This document shows positions 17,785-27,255 of a stretch of 64,000 nucleotides of DNA, one piece after another; position 1 is the stretch's first letter; each line of letters opens with the position of its first letter. Position numbers and translations under genes: made by a program. Below the pieces are notes generated by a model, which ran no database searches, was not told the origin of the DNA, and saw only the letters and a list, made by a program, of their open reading frames with translations. The stretch covers positions 1,488,001-1,552,000 of the forward strand of contig OZ242263.1 in the NCBI GenBank assembly GCA_965207125.1, given 5' to 3'. This DNA comes from G965207125 sp965207125 (GTDB lineage Bacteria > Pseudomonadota > Alphaproteobacteria > Puniceispirillales > UBA1172).

Positions 17785-18896
17785 CTTCACTTCACGTGAT
17801 TCTTGACGATCACGCCGCCACGACCACCAACCTCAATGACCTCGATAGTGCGGGTCTTGTTGCGTTGATGGGCGAGATGGGTTTACCTGCCTTCAGGGCC
17901 CGACAAATCTGGCGCTGGGTCTGGAGGCATGGAGAGACGCAGTTTGGCAATATGACCGACCTCGCACGGCCAGTGCGCGAGCGTTTTGCTGCTTGTCTCG
18001 CCATTCCCCGCCCTCAAGTGGTGGCGCGTCAACGTTCAAAGGACGGGACGATAAAATGGCTACTTCGTTTTGATGACGGGAAGGAAGCCGAAACGGTCTA
18101 TATTCCGGATAAAACCCGCGGCACTTTGTGCCTCTCATCACAGATCGGCTGCACTTTGACATGCCGTTTTTGTCATACTGGGACGCAAAAACTGGTACGG
18201 AATCTAACGGTGGGTGAGATTACTGGTCAGGTATTGCTGGCAATGGATGAACTTAATGACTGGCCCGCCTCACGCGAGGGCCGGAAGGTAACCAATATCG
18301 TTATGATGGGCATGGGTGAGCCTTTGTTCAATTATGACAATGTCGCAAAAGCCCTGCAGATCATCATGAGTGGTGAAGGGATCGCTTTATCCAGACGACG
18401 AATTACGTTATCGACCGCTGGGGTCGTGCCTGAAATCGAACGCGTTGGTAATGATTTGGGGGTTAATCTTGCAATCTCACTTCACGCCGCGAATGACGCG
18501 TTGCGTAATGTGTTGGTGCCGATTAATCGCAAATATCCGCTCAAAACACTGATCGACGCATGCCGTGCTTATCCCCCATTGAGCAATGCGCGCCGAATCA
18601 CTTGGGAGTATGTGATGCTCGATGGCATCAATGATAGTGATGAAGATGCAAGGGCTTTACTTAAGCTGATTGAGGGAATTCCGTCAAAAATCAACCTCAT
18701 TCCTTTTAATCCTTGGCCGGGGAGTGATTACAAAACCTCGCGCCCGAATCGAATCGAGGCTTTTGCAAAAAAAGTCATGGCGGCCGGTTATGCGAGTCCT
18801 GTGCGTACCCCGCGTGGGCAGGATATTTTGGCGGCTTGTGGGCAGTTGAAGACCCAAAGTGTGCGACAAAAACGCGATTTTATCTCGATGTCTTGA
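17781..18896 (+). CDS. rlmN: dual-specificity 23S rRNA/tRNA adenine C2-methyltransferase RlmN
   Basis: A 371-residue radical SAM enzyme that methylates A2503 of 23S rRNA and A37 of some tRNAs. The 4Fe-4S cluster cysteines are in CTLTCRFC (CX3CX2C, about residues 124-131). MMGMGEPLFNYDNV, the SAM-binding GEP motif, follows, and the methyl-accepting cysteine region RTPRGQDILAACGQL is near the C-terminus. I start at the ATG overlapping the ialB-like stop (ATGA). All domains are complete. Confidence 0.95.
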   Translation: MTSLHVILDDHAATTTNLNDLDSAGLVALMGEMGLPAFRARQIWRWVWRHGETQFGNMTDLARPVRERFAACLAIPRPQVVARQRSKDGTIKWLLRFDDGKEAETVYIPDKTRGTLCLSSQIGCTLTCRFCHTGTQKLVRNLTVGEITGQVLLAMDELNDWPASREGRKVTNIVMMGMGEPLFNYDNVAKALQIIMSGEGIALSRRRITLSTAGVVPEIERVGNDLGVNLAISLHAANDALRNVLVPINRKYPLKTLIDACRAYPPLSNARRITWEYVMLDGINDSDEDARALLKLIEGIPSKINLIPFNPWPGSDYKTSRPNRIEAFAKKVMAAGYASPVRTPRGQDILAACGQLKTQSVRQKRDFISMS

Positions 18897-18956
18897 AAAA
18901 AACTGTACAAATTGTTATGTTAAAGACATAAGATCCTTGAATGGAGGAAAAATATT

Positions 18957-19691
18957 ATGAATAACCCGCGCTATATGCATCAATCAGCCACAGCGTCCGC
19001 TGCGATCGACCAAGGTCTTCGCGCTTATATGCTGGGCGTCTATAACTATATGGCGACCGCACTTGCGGTGACCGGTTTTGCGGCTTACGGCACAAAACTG
19101 CTGAGCTTTAACGAGGCCAGTGGGAGTTTTACACCTTTCGGCCAAGCTCTCTACGGATCACCACTTCTCTGGGTCGTGGCCCTCGCTCCGCTTGGTCTGG
19201 TGTTTTGGCTATCGGCCCGAATCCATGCGATGTCCATTCGCAAAGCGCAGACATTGTTTTATATTTTCGCTGCTTTGATTGGCGTCTCACTATCTTCGGT
19301 GCTGATCACTTACACCACTGAAAGCGTCGCTCGAGCCTTTTTCATCACCGCAGGAGCTTTCGCTGGACTTAGCGCTTATGGCTACTCTACTAAACGTGAT
19401 TTGGGGCCTCTTGGCGCGTTTCTCGGGATCGGGTTGATTGGGCTTATTCTGGTAATGATCGTTAATCTTTTTATCGCATCCGCACCGCTTGAGTTGATGA
19501 TCTCGGTTGGAGGGGTGTTGATTTTCGCCGGACTGACTGCTTATGATACTCAAAAGATCAAATCAATGTATTCTGCCTCGGATGGCCATGGCGTCATGCA
19601 ACGCAAATCAATCTTTGGTGCGTTGAAACTGTATCTCGATTTCATCAATATGTTCCTCTTTCTGCTGAGACTGGTCGGCAATCGAGAGTAA
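18957..19691 (+). CDS. Bax inhibitor-1/YccA family membrane protein
   Basis: A 244-residue protein with about seven hydrophobic helices, an excellent GGAGG site upstream and the BI-1 family end AYDTQKIKSMY ... LKLYLDFINMFLFLLRLVG. BI-1 proteins are inner-membrane channels or leaks (pH-sensitive calcium leak in BsYetJ) and YccA-type members interact with FtsH. The role here is not more specific than that. It is followed by a clear hairpin terminator. A TTATGT/ACATAA inverted repeat at 18915-18931 upstream may be regulatory. Confidence 0.9.
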   Translation: MNNPRYMHQSATASAAIDQGLRAYMLGVYNYMATALAVTGFAAYGTKLLSFNEASGSFTPFGQALYGSPLLWVVALAPLGLVFWLSARIHAMSIRKAQTLFYIFAALIGVSLSSVLITYTTESVARAFFITAGAFAGLSAYGYSTKRDLGPLGAFLGIGLIGLILVMIVNLFIASAPLELMISVGGVLIFAGLTAYDTQKIKSMYSASDGHGVMQRKSIFGALKLYLDFINMFLFLLRLVGNRE

Positions 19692-19715
19692 ACTTTTGCG
19701 GTAATTCTGCATTAT

Positions 19716-20870
19716 TTAAACGCCCGGCCCTGAAAACGTGTCGGGCGTTTTTTCATGGTCGCCCCACAGCCGGTCTAAAATCCGCCCAAGAACCATCTCG
19801 CCACCATAGCTAAGGGCAAGATCGCGCCAGCGGGTCAATGGCGTTGCGGCGGCGAAAAGCCTTCCCGCAGCATTTGCTGATTCTCCCGCCTCCCGGCACG
19901 CGCGCATGCGTAACCCTGCCCATAACGGAGCGAGCCTCTCAAAACTGTCATGCGCGCGGGCGAGGGTTAATAAACTGGCCGCATCGATCAGAGCTTGTCC
20001 TGTGCCTTGCGCGAGATGAGGTGGCATTACACATGCGGCATCGCCAGTTAACAGGACGCGCCCGCGTTGCCGTGTGTCAAGCCGACGTTGCTGCGCTAGT
20101 GGAATCTCAGCGGCCTCGCCAAGTGCCTTTTGGTCAAGATAAGGATGCAAGGTGAGTAATTTCTCGGCGCGTTGCCATGATCCCTCGCCATACCGCACCA
20201 CCGCCACTACGTTCAGCGTGTTATTCAAAAGCGGGTAATGCACTAGATGACCGCCATCACCAAGCCATACGCAACTTGCGCGCGCGGCCATCACCGGAGT
20301 AAGGGCTTTGAGATCGGTTACGAAACGATAGGCCACCCGCCGAGGAAAGAGGGTCGGGTTTTCACCCGCCGCGACATAGCAGCGACATAATCCCCCCGCA
20401 CCATCGGCACCAATCACCCAATCAGCTGTCAAAACACTGTTATCAGCCAGCGTTAGCAAAACTTTGTCGTGCTCGGTTGCGACCTGCTTGACCTCAGCAT
20501 CGAGGCGGCTGATGTTTTTTGCGGCCTCCGCACTGTCTGATAAAACTTTAAGAAAATCAGCTTGGCGGATTGACGTATAAGGTTGTCGCTGCTGTGTGGC
20601 CTCTAGAGGCAGATTGACCAGTGTGTGTCTTGATGCGAGTGATACTAGGCGCATCAGGTGAAGCGGCAAAGCTACCGTCTCAAGGCGCTCGGCAATCCCC
20701 AAAGTCGCCGCGGCGCGCCAGCCATTTGGGGCGAGTTGAATGCCTCCTTGACGCGTAAGGTGATCATCGCACTCGATCACCGTCACGTGATGCCCGAGTG
20801 CCTCGCAGGCGATGGCCATCGCAAACCCAGCAACACCGCCGCCGATGATGATGATATTTTCCGGGTGCAT
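19716..20870 (-). CDS. FAD-dependent monooxygenase (salicylate hydroxylase/UbiH-like)
   Basis: A 384-residue class A flavoprotein monooxygenase. It has the N-terminal FAD motif IIGGGVAGFAMAIACEALG, the DG motif ADWVIGADGAG (about residue 155) and the GDAACVMPPHLAQGTGQALIDA motif (about 285). These cover both halves of the PHBH-type fold. The substrate, probably an aromatic or other hydrophobic compound, cannot be named. I chose the ATG at 20870; a TTG at 20885 would overlap the SCO1 gene. It follows that gene by 4 bases, so the two are co-transcribed. Confidence 0.85.
   Translation of the reverse strand: MHPENIIIIGGGVAGFAMAIACEALGHHVTVIECDDHLTRQGGIQLAPNGWRAAATLGIAERLETVALPLHLMRLVSLASRHTLVNLPLEATQQRQPYTSIRQADFLKVLSDSAEAAKNISRLDAEVKQVATEHDKVLLTLADNSVLTADWVIGADGAGGLCRCYVAAGENPTLFPRRVAYRFVTDLKALTPVMAARASCVWLGDGGHLVHYPLLNNTLNVVAVVRYGEGSWQRAEKLLTLHPYLDQKALGEAAEIPLAQQRRLDTRQRGRVLLTGDAACVMPPHLAQGTGQALIDAASLLTLARAHDSFERLAPLWAGLRMRACREAGESANAAGRLFAAATPLTRWRDLALSYGGEMVLGRILDRLWGDHEKTPDTFSGPGV
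19719..19753 (+). terminator. rho-independent terminator after the BI-1 gene
   Basis: AACGCCCG (19719-19726) pairs with CGGGCGTT (19742-19749) around a 15-base loop and is followed by a T-run (19748-19753). It lies inside the 3' end of the convergent monooxygenase gene. Confidence 0.75.
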
Positions 20871-20874
20871 TACC

Positions 20875-21471
20875 TCATCCCGCAAGCAGGTTTTCGATTT
20901 TAGTGTGGCTGATCAATTCATCTTCGCCCCAGGAGATCAACCCTGAGAACCGACCCTGCGCATCGAAAAGAAATACGCTAGCGGTGTGGTTAATCTGGTA
21001 ATCCCCTTGGTCATGCGGCACTTTTTCAACGTAAACCCTGTAATGTTGGATTACCTCAGCCACCGCCGCCTTGCGGCCGGTGAGACCGATGGTGTTATCG
21101 TCAAAACCCGCAAGATACTCGCGCATGAGCGCGGGGGTGTCACGTTCGGGATCAACACTGATAAAAACAATGTCGACCTCATCTGCCGCTGCACCAATAT
21201 CATCAAGTAAATAACTTAATGTGTTCAGCGTCAATGGACAGACTTCAGGGCAATGGGTGAAGCCGAAAAAAACTAATTTCGGCGAGCCAATCAAATCAAG
21301 GTTGCTAACACTTGCGCCATTCGTGTCTGTGAGCGTGAAGGCGGCCTCGGTGAGATGAGGAAACAGCGGACGCATCTTTTCCTCGGCAAGGCGGTCAGAA
21401 GCAATGAAAATTACAACTGCCGCCATCACAAAACTAATTAACCCACAAAGACCATATACCAGTCGCTTCAT
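20875..21471 (-). CDS. SCO1/SenC family copper chaperone
   Basis: A 198-residue membrane-anchored thioredoxin-fold protein that helps assemble the CuA centre of cytochrome c oxidase. There is one N-terminal transmembrane helix (residues 4-26). The copper-binding CPEVC lies in GFTHCPEVCPLTLNTL and the third ligand His in YQINHTASVFLFD. I start at the ATG at 21471 (MKRLVYGLCG); the longer open frame upstream adds 41 unlikely residues. It is co-transcribed with the monooxygenase gene. Cytochrome oxidase genes are not in the window. Confidence 0.92.
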   Translation of the reverse strand: MKRLVYGLCGLISFVMAAVVIFIASDRLAEEKMRPLFPHLTEAAFTLTDTNGASVSNLDLIGSPKLVFFGFTHCPEVCPLTLNTLSYLLDDIGAAADEVDIVFISVDPERDTPALMREYLAGFDDNTIGLTGRKAAVAEVIQHYRVYVEKVPHDQGDYQINHTASVFLFDAQGRFSGLISWGEDELISHTKIENLLAG

Positions 21472-21581
21472 TAGTAATCCTTTCTTGGTTATTCCTCTTT
21501 TATATTCTATGTTTTCAGAATAAGGAAAGAGGCTTTTTGCTTCATCGTGATCATGTGGGATGGTTTCAGGCGGGGGATGAA

Positions 21582-22472
21582 ATGACAACAGCATTTATTT
21601 TTGGGCTTGGCTTTACCGGCATGACGTTGGCGAAGCTGTTGAGGGATGCCGGTTGGCAGGTACGCGGTAGCAAGCGGAGCAGTGGCCCTCTTAGCGGCCC
21701 TCTTAGCGGCCATGATATCGGAGAGATCACCATTTATCCGTTTTCCACCGAACAACCAATTAAGGCTATCGATGATGCTTTGGATGGGGTAACGCATGTG
21801 GTGTCGATGATTCCGGCAGAAAATGGCATCGATCCGGTCCTCACATCCCATGGCGAGAGTCTGCGGCGTCTCGGCGCATGGGCGGGTTATGTATCCGCTA
21901 CCAGCGTCTATCGTGAATCGGGTGGCGGCTGGGTGAATGAAGATAGCTCCACTGAGCCCCAGTCTGAGCGCGGTAGGGTGCGGCGACAAGCTGAAATTCT
22001 TTGGCAAGATACGTTGAGCGCTGAAGTCTTTCGCGCCGCCGGAATCTATGGCCCTGGCCGGTCTCCCTTCCAAGCGTTGCTTAATGGTAAAGCAAGAATT
22101 ATCAACAAGCCGGGGCATTTGTTTAACCGGATTCACGTGGAAGATTTAGCAAAAATTATCATGACGGCGATGCTAAATCCTGCTCCGCAGCGCGTGCTGA
22201 ATTGCGCTGATGGCAATCCGTGTGAGGCGGGTGAAGTTACCCGCTATGCGTCGAGTTTGCTAGGAGTAGAGCCTCCTGAGGCTGTCAATTTTGCTGACGC
22301 GAACTTATCGGAAATGGCGCAGAGTTTTTATGCGACCGCAAGATGTGTTGATAATAGCAGGCTTCGCACAGCATTAGGGCTTGAGTTGGATTACCCCGAT
22401 TACAAAAGTGGATTGGAATCTGTGCTGGCGGCTGAGCAACGCCTTGGTTTGCTCTGTTCGTCCTTAGCATGA
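21582..22472 (+). CDS. SDR-family NAD(P)-binding epimerase/dehydratase-like protein
   Basis: A 296-residue atypical short-chain dehydrogenase. The N-terminal cofactor motif is FIFGLGFTGMTLAKLLRDAGW, and VSATSVYRESGGGWVNEDS and RAAGIYGPGRSPFQAL give the Ser/Tyr region of extended SDRs of the YeeZ type. Its substrate is unknown. A 12-base tandem repeat (GGCCCTCTTAGC, about 21686-21711) encodes SGPLSGPLSG just after the cofactor motif. A GGGGGA site precedes the ATG at 21582; longer upstream frames overlap the divergent SCO1 leader. It overlaps the next gene by four bases. Confidence 0.82.
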   Translation: MTTAFIFGLGFTGMTLAKLLRDAGWQVRGSKRSSGPLSGPLSGHDIGEITIYPFSTEQPIKAIDDALDGVTHVVSMIPAENGIDPVLTSHGESLRRLGAWAGYVSATSVYRESGGGWVNEDSSTEPQSERGRVRRQAEILWQDTLSAEVFRAAGIYGPGRSPFQALLNGKARIINKPGHLFNRIHVEDLAKIIMTAMLNPAPQRVLNCADGNPCEAGEVTRYASSLLGVEPPEAVNFADANLSEMAQSFYATARCVDNSRLRTALGLELDYPDYKSGLESVLAAEQRLGLLCSSLA

Positions 22473-23212
22473 CGCGCGAATCTGATTTTCTGGCGACCGC
22501 GGACGCCGCGCACAGCCCTTGTATGGGGATATGTGATCATGAGCAGATCAGAGTTTGTCGTGGTTGCCAGCGGCATCATCAAGAGATCGACCAATGGCGC
22601 GAGATGCCGCCAGAGTTAAGACAGGAGATATGGCAACGCCTGCCGCAAGACCTTGCGGCGGATGGTGCGGATATGATGCGCCTTGCGCTTGACCGTGATG
22701 CGATCGCTAGAATCGCGGCTATGCGGATTAACCATGGTGGCAGTTGGTGGGTTCGGCTTGGCGACGAGGATTTTCTGGCAAGCAGATATGAGGGTGATTT
22801 TTGTGCAGGGGGTGATGGGGTGCACATAGCTTTTGATCCTGACATTGCTGCGCGTGCGGTGCTCTGGGCGCCTGTGTTATCCTCTGTGTTATCCTTTGGG
22901 TCGTCTCCTGTGTTACCGCAGAAAAAACTCTCTCTGGCAGCAGATTTGGAAAAACTGCCTTTGATTCTCGCAGTTGCAAAAGCGCGACTTGCGCGCGGCG
23001 AAGGTATGCTTCATCAGAAAATGCCGTTCGGTAGCCACGAGGTTGCGCGGACTGAAACATGGCGGGTTTTTCGCTCGCCCAAAGGCATGACGGGTATAGA
23101 CACGCCGCTCGTGCGCATCTTAACGCAAAAAACCTTCTCACCCGATGCAAGCATGGCATTTTATCCACCACTGCCTGACAGCTATGGGCTAGGGCTTATT
23201 CTTCTTCCGTAG
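22469..23212 (+). CDS. DUF1289 domain protein with unknown C-terminal region
   Basis: A 247-residue protein. The N-terminal 60 residues are a DUF1289 domain with four cysteines (SPCMGICDHEQIRVCRGC, then WREMPPELRQEIWQRLP), a small presumably metal-binding unit. The rest, about 180 residues, is longer than in most DUF1289 proteins and has no motif I recognise; it includes MPFGSHEVARTETWRVFRSP and ends YPPLPDSYGLGLILLP. It is translationally coupled to the SDR gene by ATGA. A short imperfect repeat (CCTGTGTTATCCTCTGTGTTATCC) lies near 22870-22910. Confidence 0.75.
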   Translation: MTRESDFLATADAAHSPCMGICDHEQIRVCRGCQRHHQEIDQWREMPPELRQEIWQRLPQDLAADGADMMRLALDRDAIARIAAMRINHGGSWWVRLGDEDFLASRYEGDFCAGGDGVHIAFDPDIAARAVLWAPVLSSVLSFGSSPVLPQKKLSLAADLEKLPLILAVAKARLARGEGMLHQKMPFGSHEVARTETWRVFRSPKGMTGIDTPLVRILTQKTFSPDASMAFYPPLPDSYGLGLILLP

Positions 23213-23216
23213 GAGA

Positions 23217-24887
23217 TTACTTCTTCGCGGCCGCGTTGATAGCGTCATCGGTGATGCGCTGGCGCAATTCGAATTTCTGTATCTTGCCTGTCGAGGTTTT
23301 GGGCAAAGTGGTAAAAATGACTCTTTTTGGGCGTTTGTATCCTGCCATATGCTGGCGGCAGAACTCTATTACCTCGGCTTCATCAGCGGTCTTGCCGTCT
23401 TTTAGTTCAATAAAAGCGCAAGGCACCTCGCCCCATTTTTCATCAGGCATTGCGACGACGGCCACCAAGGCTACGGCCTCATGGCGATAAAGCGCGGCCT
23501 CTACTTCTATAGAGGCGATGTTCTCACCGCCTGAAATAATAATATCCTTTAATCTGTCTTTGATCTCTACATAGCCGTCAGGATGTTTTACTCCCAAATC
23601 CCCTGAGTGAAAATATCCGTCCTTGAACGCGGTTTCTGTTGCTTCACGATTTTTGAGATAACCTTTCATCACCACATTGCCGCGCATGACAATCTCACCG
23701 ATTGTCTCGCCGTCCATTGCCACGGCCTCGCCGGTGTCAGGATCGATCACGTCTATGTCTTCAAGAGGCGTCATTACAACACCTTGCCTTGCCTTGAGCG
23801 CAGCACGCTTATCCGCCGACACCTCAGCCCACCGGCCTTGCCAGACAGACATAACCACATGGCCATAAGTCTCAGTCAAACCATAAACCTGTGTGATATT
23901 AAATCCCAATTTTTCCATACCGTGCAACACGGTTGGTGGTGGGGCGGCTCCTGCTGTCAGCACTTCTATTTGCTGCGAAATCGGGCGGCGATCACTGTCC
24001 TCGGCGTTGACTAGCATCGACATGACGATCGGCGCCCCAGCGAAATGTGTGACGTTCTGATCGGCTATAGAATCATAAATTACTTTGGCGGTGATTGTGC
24101 GGGAGCAGACGATTGTCCCCGCCACGGCCGCGATTGCCCAAGCATGACCCCAGCCGTTACAGTGAAACATCGGTACGACATAAAGATATTTTGGATGACG
24201 TGGCAGCTGCCAGTCAGTCGCAGTACCAAGCGCGATCAGATGGCCGCCGCGGTGATGATACACCACGCCTTTCGGTCGCCCACTGGTTCCCGAGGTATAA
24301 TTGAGCGCGAGTGAGTCCCATTCATCCTGTGGCATTCGCCACGGGCTGTCTTCATCACCAAGCGAGAGTAATTCATCATAACTCATCTCACCGACTCGCA
24401 TGATTTCGCCCTCTATTTGGGCCGCGTATTCACTATCGATCAGGTCAATGACTTTGATCTGATGCCCGCCCTGATTTTTATCAAGAATCGCAAGGGCTTT
24501 GGCGGCAAGGGGTGCATATTCATTATCGACAATCAGAATTTTGGCTTCGCCATGCTCTAGGATATACGCAACCGTCTCGGCATCGAGGCGGGTGTTGATC
24601 GCGTTCAGCACCCCGCCACTGGCCGGAATTCCAAAATGTGCCTCGACCATTTCAGGAATGTTAGGCGCGATTATTGATACTGTATCGTTGCGCCCAACTC
24701 CTAATTTATTCAAAGCCGAAGCCAGCCGCCGGCAGCGTTTGAACACGTCACCCCATGTCAGGCGCTTTTGTCCATGGATAATCGCCTCATGATTGGGAAA
24801 GATCATTGCTGTGCGCCGCAAAAAAGAAATTGGTGTGAGCGGCACATGATTAGCCGCGTTTGGAGTAAAATCGTCGTATAAATCCAT
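23217..24887 (-). CDS. AMP-forming acyl-CoA synthetase
   Basis: A 556-residue ANL-superfamily ligase. The ATP/AMP motif is NYTSGTSGRPKGVVYHHRGG (about residue 180), followed by QVYGLTETYG, the YFHSGDLGVKHPDGYVEIKDR hinge and the catalytic lysine end (LPKTSTGKIQKFELR). The subgroup resembles acyl-activating enzymes for short or medium carboxylates. It is last in the operon with acuI, the DmdA-like gene and metY, so a CoA ligase for methylmercaptopropionate, acrylate or propionate is a reasonable idea. Its sequence is, however, not the classic DmdB type as far as I can recall. It starts 4 bases after the fadN-like stop. Confidence 0.87.
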   Translation of the reverse strand: MDLYDDFTPNAANHVPLTPISFLRRTAMIFPNHEAIIHGQKRLTWGDVFKRCRRLASALNKLGVGRNDTVSIIAPNIPEMVEAHFGIPASGGVLNAINTRLDAETVAYILEHGEAKILIVDNEYAPLAAKALAILDKNQGGHQIKVIDLIDSEYAAQIEGEIMRVGEMSYDELLSLGDEDSPWRMPQDEWDSLALNYTSGTSGRPKGVVYHHRGGHLIALGTATDWQLPRHPKYLYVVPMFHCNGWGHAWAIAAVAGTIVCSRTITAKVIYDSIADQNVTHFAGAPIVMSMLVNAEDSDRRPISQQIEVLTAGAAPPPTVLHGMEKLGFNITQVYGLTETYGHVVMSVWQGRWAEVSADKRAALKARQGVVMTPLEDIDVIDPDTGEAVAMDGETIGEIVMRGNVVMKGYLKNREATETAFKDGYFHSGDLGVKHPDGYVEIKDRLKDIIISGGENIASIEVEAALYRHEAVALVAVVAMPDEKWGEVPCAFIELKDGKTADEAEVIEFCRQHMAGYKRPKRVIFTTLPKTSTGKIQKFELRQRITDDAINAAAKK

Positions 24888-24891
24888 GAAT

Positions 24892-27255
24892 CTAATTCCT
24901 TATGGTTTCCCCTTTTTCCATCAGCGCGGCGATCCTTTCCTTTGTTTCTTCGGTGCGAGCAAGTCGCAGAAAAGCCTCGCGTTCACGTGCGAGCATTGCT
25001 TTTTCATCAATGATCTCACCATCATTTTTGTCGCTAACCACACAATCGGCGATGGCCATTGCTACGGTTTTGTCGTGCGGGTAAAATATTCCATCCTTGA
25101 GGCCTTTGTCGATAAAGTCACTCATTTTATCACGTAAGGTAGCCCCTGCCAATTTCAGATTTGGAGGCAAAGGCGGTGTGTAGCCATCCGATACCATTTC
25201 TTCAATCATATCCATCGCGGTGCTTAGCAAACGGTCACGATTCATCACCATCTGGTCGCGCTTAGGCAGATAATAGTGAAGTTTAGCGCTATCTTCAGGG
25301 CTGGCGGCGGTGCGGGCGTAGCCGATCTGCATCCACGCACGCCATGCAGCGTCATCGCTCTCGGTAAGTGCATCGTGGCATCGGCGCAAAACTTCTTTAA
25401 TCCCGCCTCCGGATGGCACTAGCCCAACGGATGATTCAACCAGACCAAAAACCGAATTGCCATGCGCGACAACCCGGTCGGCGTGAAGTACAACTTCAAA
25501 ACCACCACCAATCGCGAGTCCTGATGGTGCGGCGACTACTGGCACTGGGGATGAGCGTAAAGAGATAACTGCGTTCTGAAAGCGGCTGAGGAAAGCATCT
25601 ATCTCGCGCCAGTTTTTCTTGTTGATCAACGAAAGCACTGCGGTCAGATCAACCCCTGCTGAGAAATGTTGCGCGTCATTGTGAATAATGACCCCTCGTC
25701 CATGATCTTCAGCTGCGGCCGCAACAATCTCCATCGATAAATCAGTCAGTGCGTTGGCTTTGGAATGAAACTCGATCAGTCGTAAATCATCACCAATTTG
25801 GTAAAGGCTCGCCGCTCTGTTGCGTATGATTGGCTCGAGGCATTGCCTTAAAAGATGAAAGCGAATGACTTTTGGCGGTAGATCGACCGGATGCATCACG
25901 CCCTTATCATCACCGCCATCGAAACGCCGCACAGTCAACGTTTTGCCTGACGGGGCGTAAAACAGCCCATGCCCGATGATCGATGGTGGAGGCAATCCCT
26001 CGCTGGCGATCATTTCCAAGACTTGATCATGCCCGATCGCATCGATCATCTCGAAAACGCCTCGTTGCCAGTTGAATCCCAGTTTCATCGCATCATCAAT
26101 ATCTTGCGGTGAGGTGGTGACCTCAGGAATTAGGTTTGCAGCATAGGTAAAAATCTGTGCAAGCACCTGGCGGCAGAATTGTGCTGCCTGTCGATCAAGC
26201 GCATTATCATCGGCTGTGTATGGCGCGACCATCATCGGCAAAGGGTCTTGGTTCAGCGCGAGCATTTCAAGCGCTCGCATGACGCGTTTGGGAATTTTGT
26301 CACTCGCCGCCAGAGGCTCTCCGTCAGCTAGATCAATCATCATGGTTTTGTTATCGCGATAAAATCCGCCGCCGCTTTTATCACCCTTAAAACCTTTTGC
26401 CACCATCTGCTTGATCAACGGGCTAACCGGATTTTGCGCTTCACCCACATGATGAAAAGCATCATCACGTGGCAGAATTGAGCCAAGACTCACCACCACA
26501 TCAGCCATTAAATCCACACCGATCAGATCATACAGCCCGAAAACTCCAGTTTTCGGAATTCCCATCGGTCGTCCCATCAGTGCGTCCGCGACTGTGATAT
26601 CGAGATGGTTGTCGTAAGCCGCACGCAGTCCGACTTGCAAAGCAAAGACCCCAACCCGATTGCCTAAAAACCCCGGAGTGTCCTTGCATCGTACAACACC
26701 TTTACCCAGAACTCGGTCATTGTAATCCTTAAGCCGCACCATGACAGATTCATCGTGGCTTTCGCCCGCCACCAGCTCCATTAGTCGCATATAACGTACA
26801 GGATTAAAATAATGCGTGATTGCAAAACGCCGCTTTAGCGCCTCGGGCATATCCGATGTCAGTAGCGATATCGGTATCGTTGAGGTGTTTGAGGTTAGCA
26901 CGCAATCAGGGCGGATGATTCCGGCCAAGTCATGATAAAGTGCTTTTTTTATGTCGATTTTTTCGACCACAGCCTCGATGATCCAGTCACATTGAGCCAG
27001 TTTATCCATATCATCGCGGATATTGGCGGGGATAATACGCTCGGCGTGAGATTTGGTGAAAAGCTGTGGCGGCTCAGAAGTTTTAAGCCGCGAGATTGCT
27101 GCATTTGCAAGAGTGTTAGGATCATCTGTGTCATCAGAGGGCAGATCTAAAAGAAACACATTTTGTCCAGCATTGGCGATTTGGGCCGCGATCCCTGCGC
27201 CCATCGTTCCCGCGCCGATCACCGCGATGGTTTGAAAGCCGTGCATCTCGCTCAT
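24892..27255 (-). CDS. 3-hydroxyacyl-CoA dehydrogenase/enoyl-CoA hydratase fusion (FadN type)
   Basis: A 787-residue beta-oxidation protein in FadN order: NAD-binding 3-hydroxyacyl-CoA dehydrogenase first (GAGTMGAGIAAQIANAG, residues about 14-30; NTSTIPISLL; ITHYFNPVRYMRLMELV), its C-terminal domains next, and an enoyl-CoA hydratase/isomerase domain from about residue 480 (FSAGVDL; VAAPSGLAIGGGFEVVLHAD). This is the reverse of FadB/FadJ order. It converts enoyl-CoA to 3-ketoacyl-CoA. In this operon the hydratase half could work on acryloyl-CoA or methylthioacryloyl-CoA (a DmdD-like step), which is inference. It overlaps the hydrolase gene upstream by four bases. Confidence 0.9.
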   Translation of the reverse strand: MSEMHGFQTIAVIGAGTMGAGIAAQIANAGQNVFLLDLPSDDTDDPNTLANAAISRLKTSEPPQLFTKSHAERIIPANIRDDMDKLAQCDWIIEAVVEKIDIKKALYHDLAGIIRPDCVLTSNTSTIPISLLTSDMPEALKRRFAITHYFNPVRYMRLMELVAGESHDESVMVRLKDYNDRVLGKGVVRCKDTPGFLGNRVGVFALQVGLRAAYDNHLDITVADALMGRPMGIPKTGVFGLYDLIGVDLMADVVVSLGSILPRDDAFHHVGEAQNPVSPLIKQMVAKGFKGDKSGGGFYRDNKTMMIDLADGEPLAASDKIPKRVMRALEMLALNQDPLPMMVAPYTADDNALDRQAAQFCRQVLAQIFTYAANLIPEVTTSPQDIDDAMKLGFNWQRGVFEMIDAIGHDQVLEMIASEGLPPPSIIGHGLFYAPSGKTLTVRRFDGGDDKGVMHPVDLPPKVIRFHLLRQCLEPIIRNRAASLYQIGDDLRLIEFHSKANALTDLSMEIVAAAAEDHGRGVIIHNDAQHFSAGVDLTAVLSLINKKNWREIDAFLSRFQNAVISLRSSPVPVVAAPSGLAIGGGFEVVLHADRVVAHGNSVFGLVESSVGLVPSGGGIKEVLRRCHDALTESDDAAWRAWMQIGYARTAASPEDSAKLHYYLPKRDQMVMNRDRLLSTAMDMIEEMVSDGYTPPLPPNLKLAGATLRDKMSDFIDKGLKDGIFYPHDKTVAMAIADCVVSDKNDGEIIDEKAMLAREREAFLRLARTEETKERIAALMEKGETIRN

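Noticed and set aside
21686..21711. 12-base tandem repeat in the SDR gene as a phase-variation tract
   Set aside because: Two copies of a multiple-of-three unit keep the frame, so gain or loss would only change a short Ser-Gly-Pro-Leu loop.
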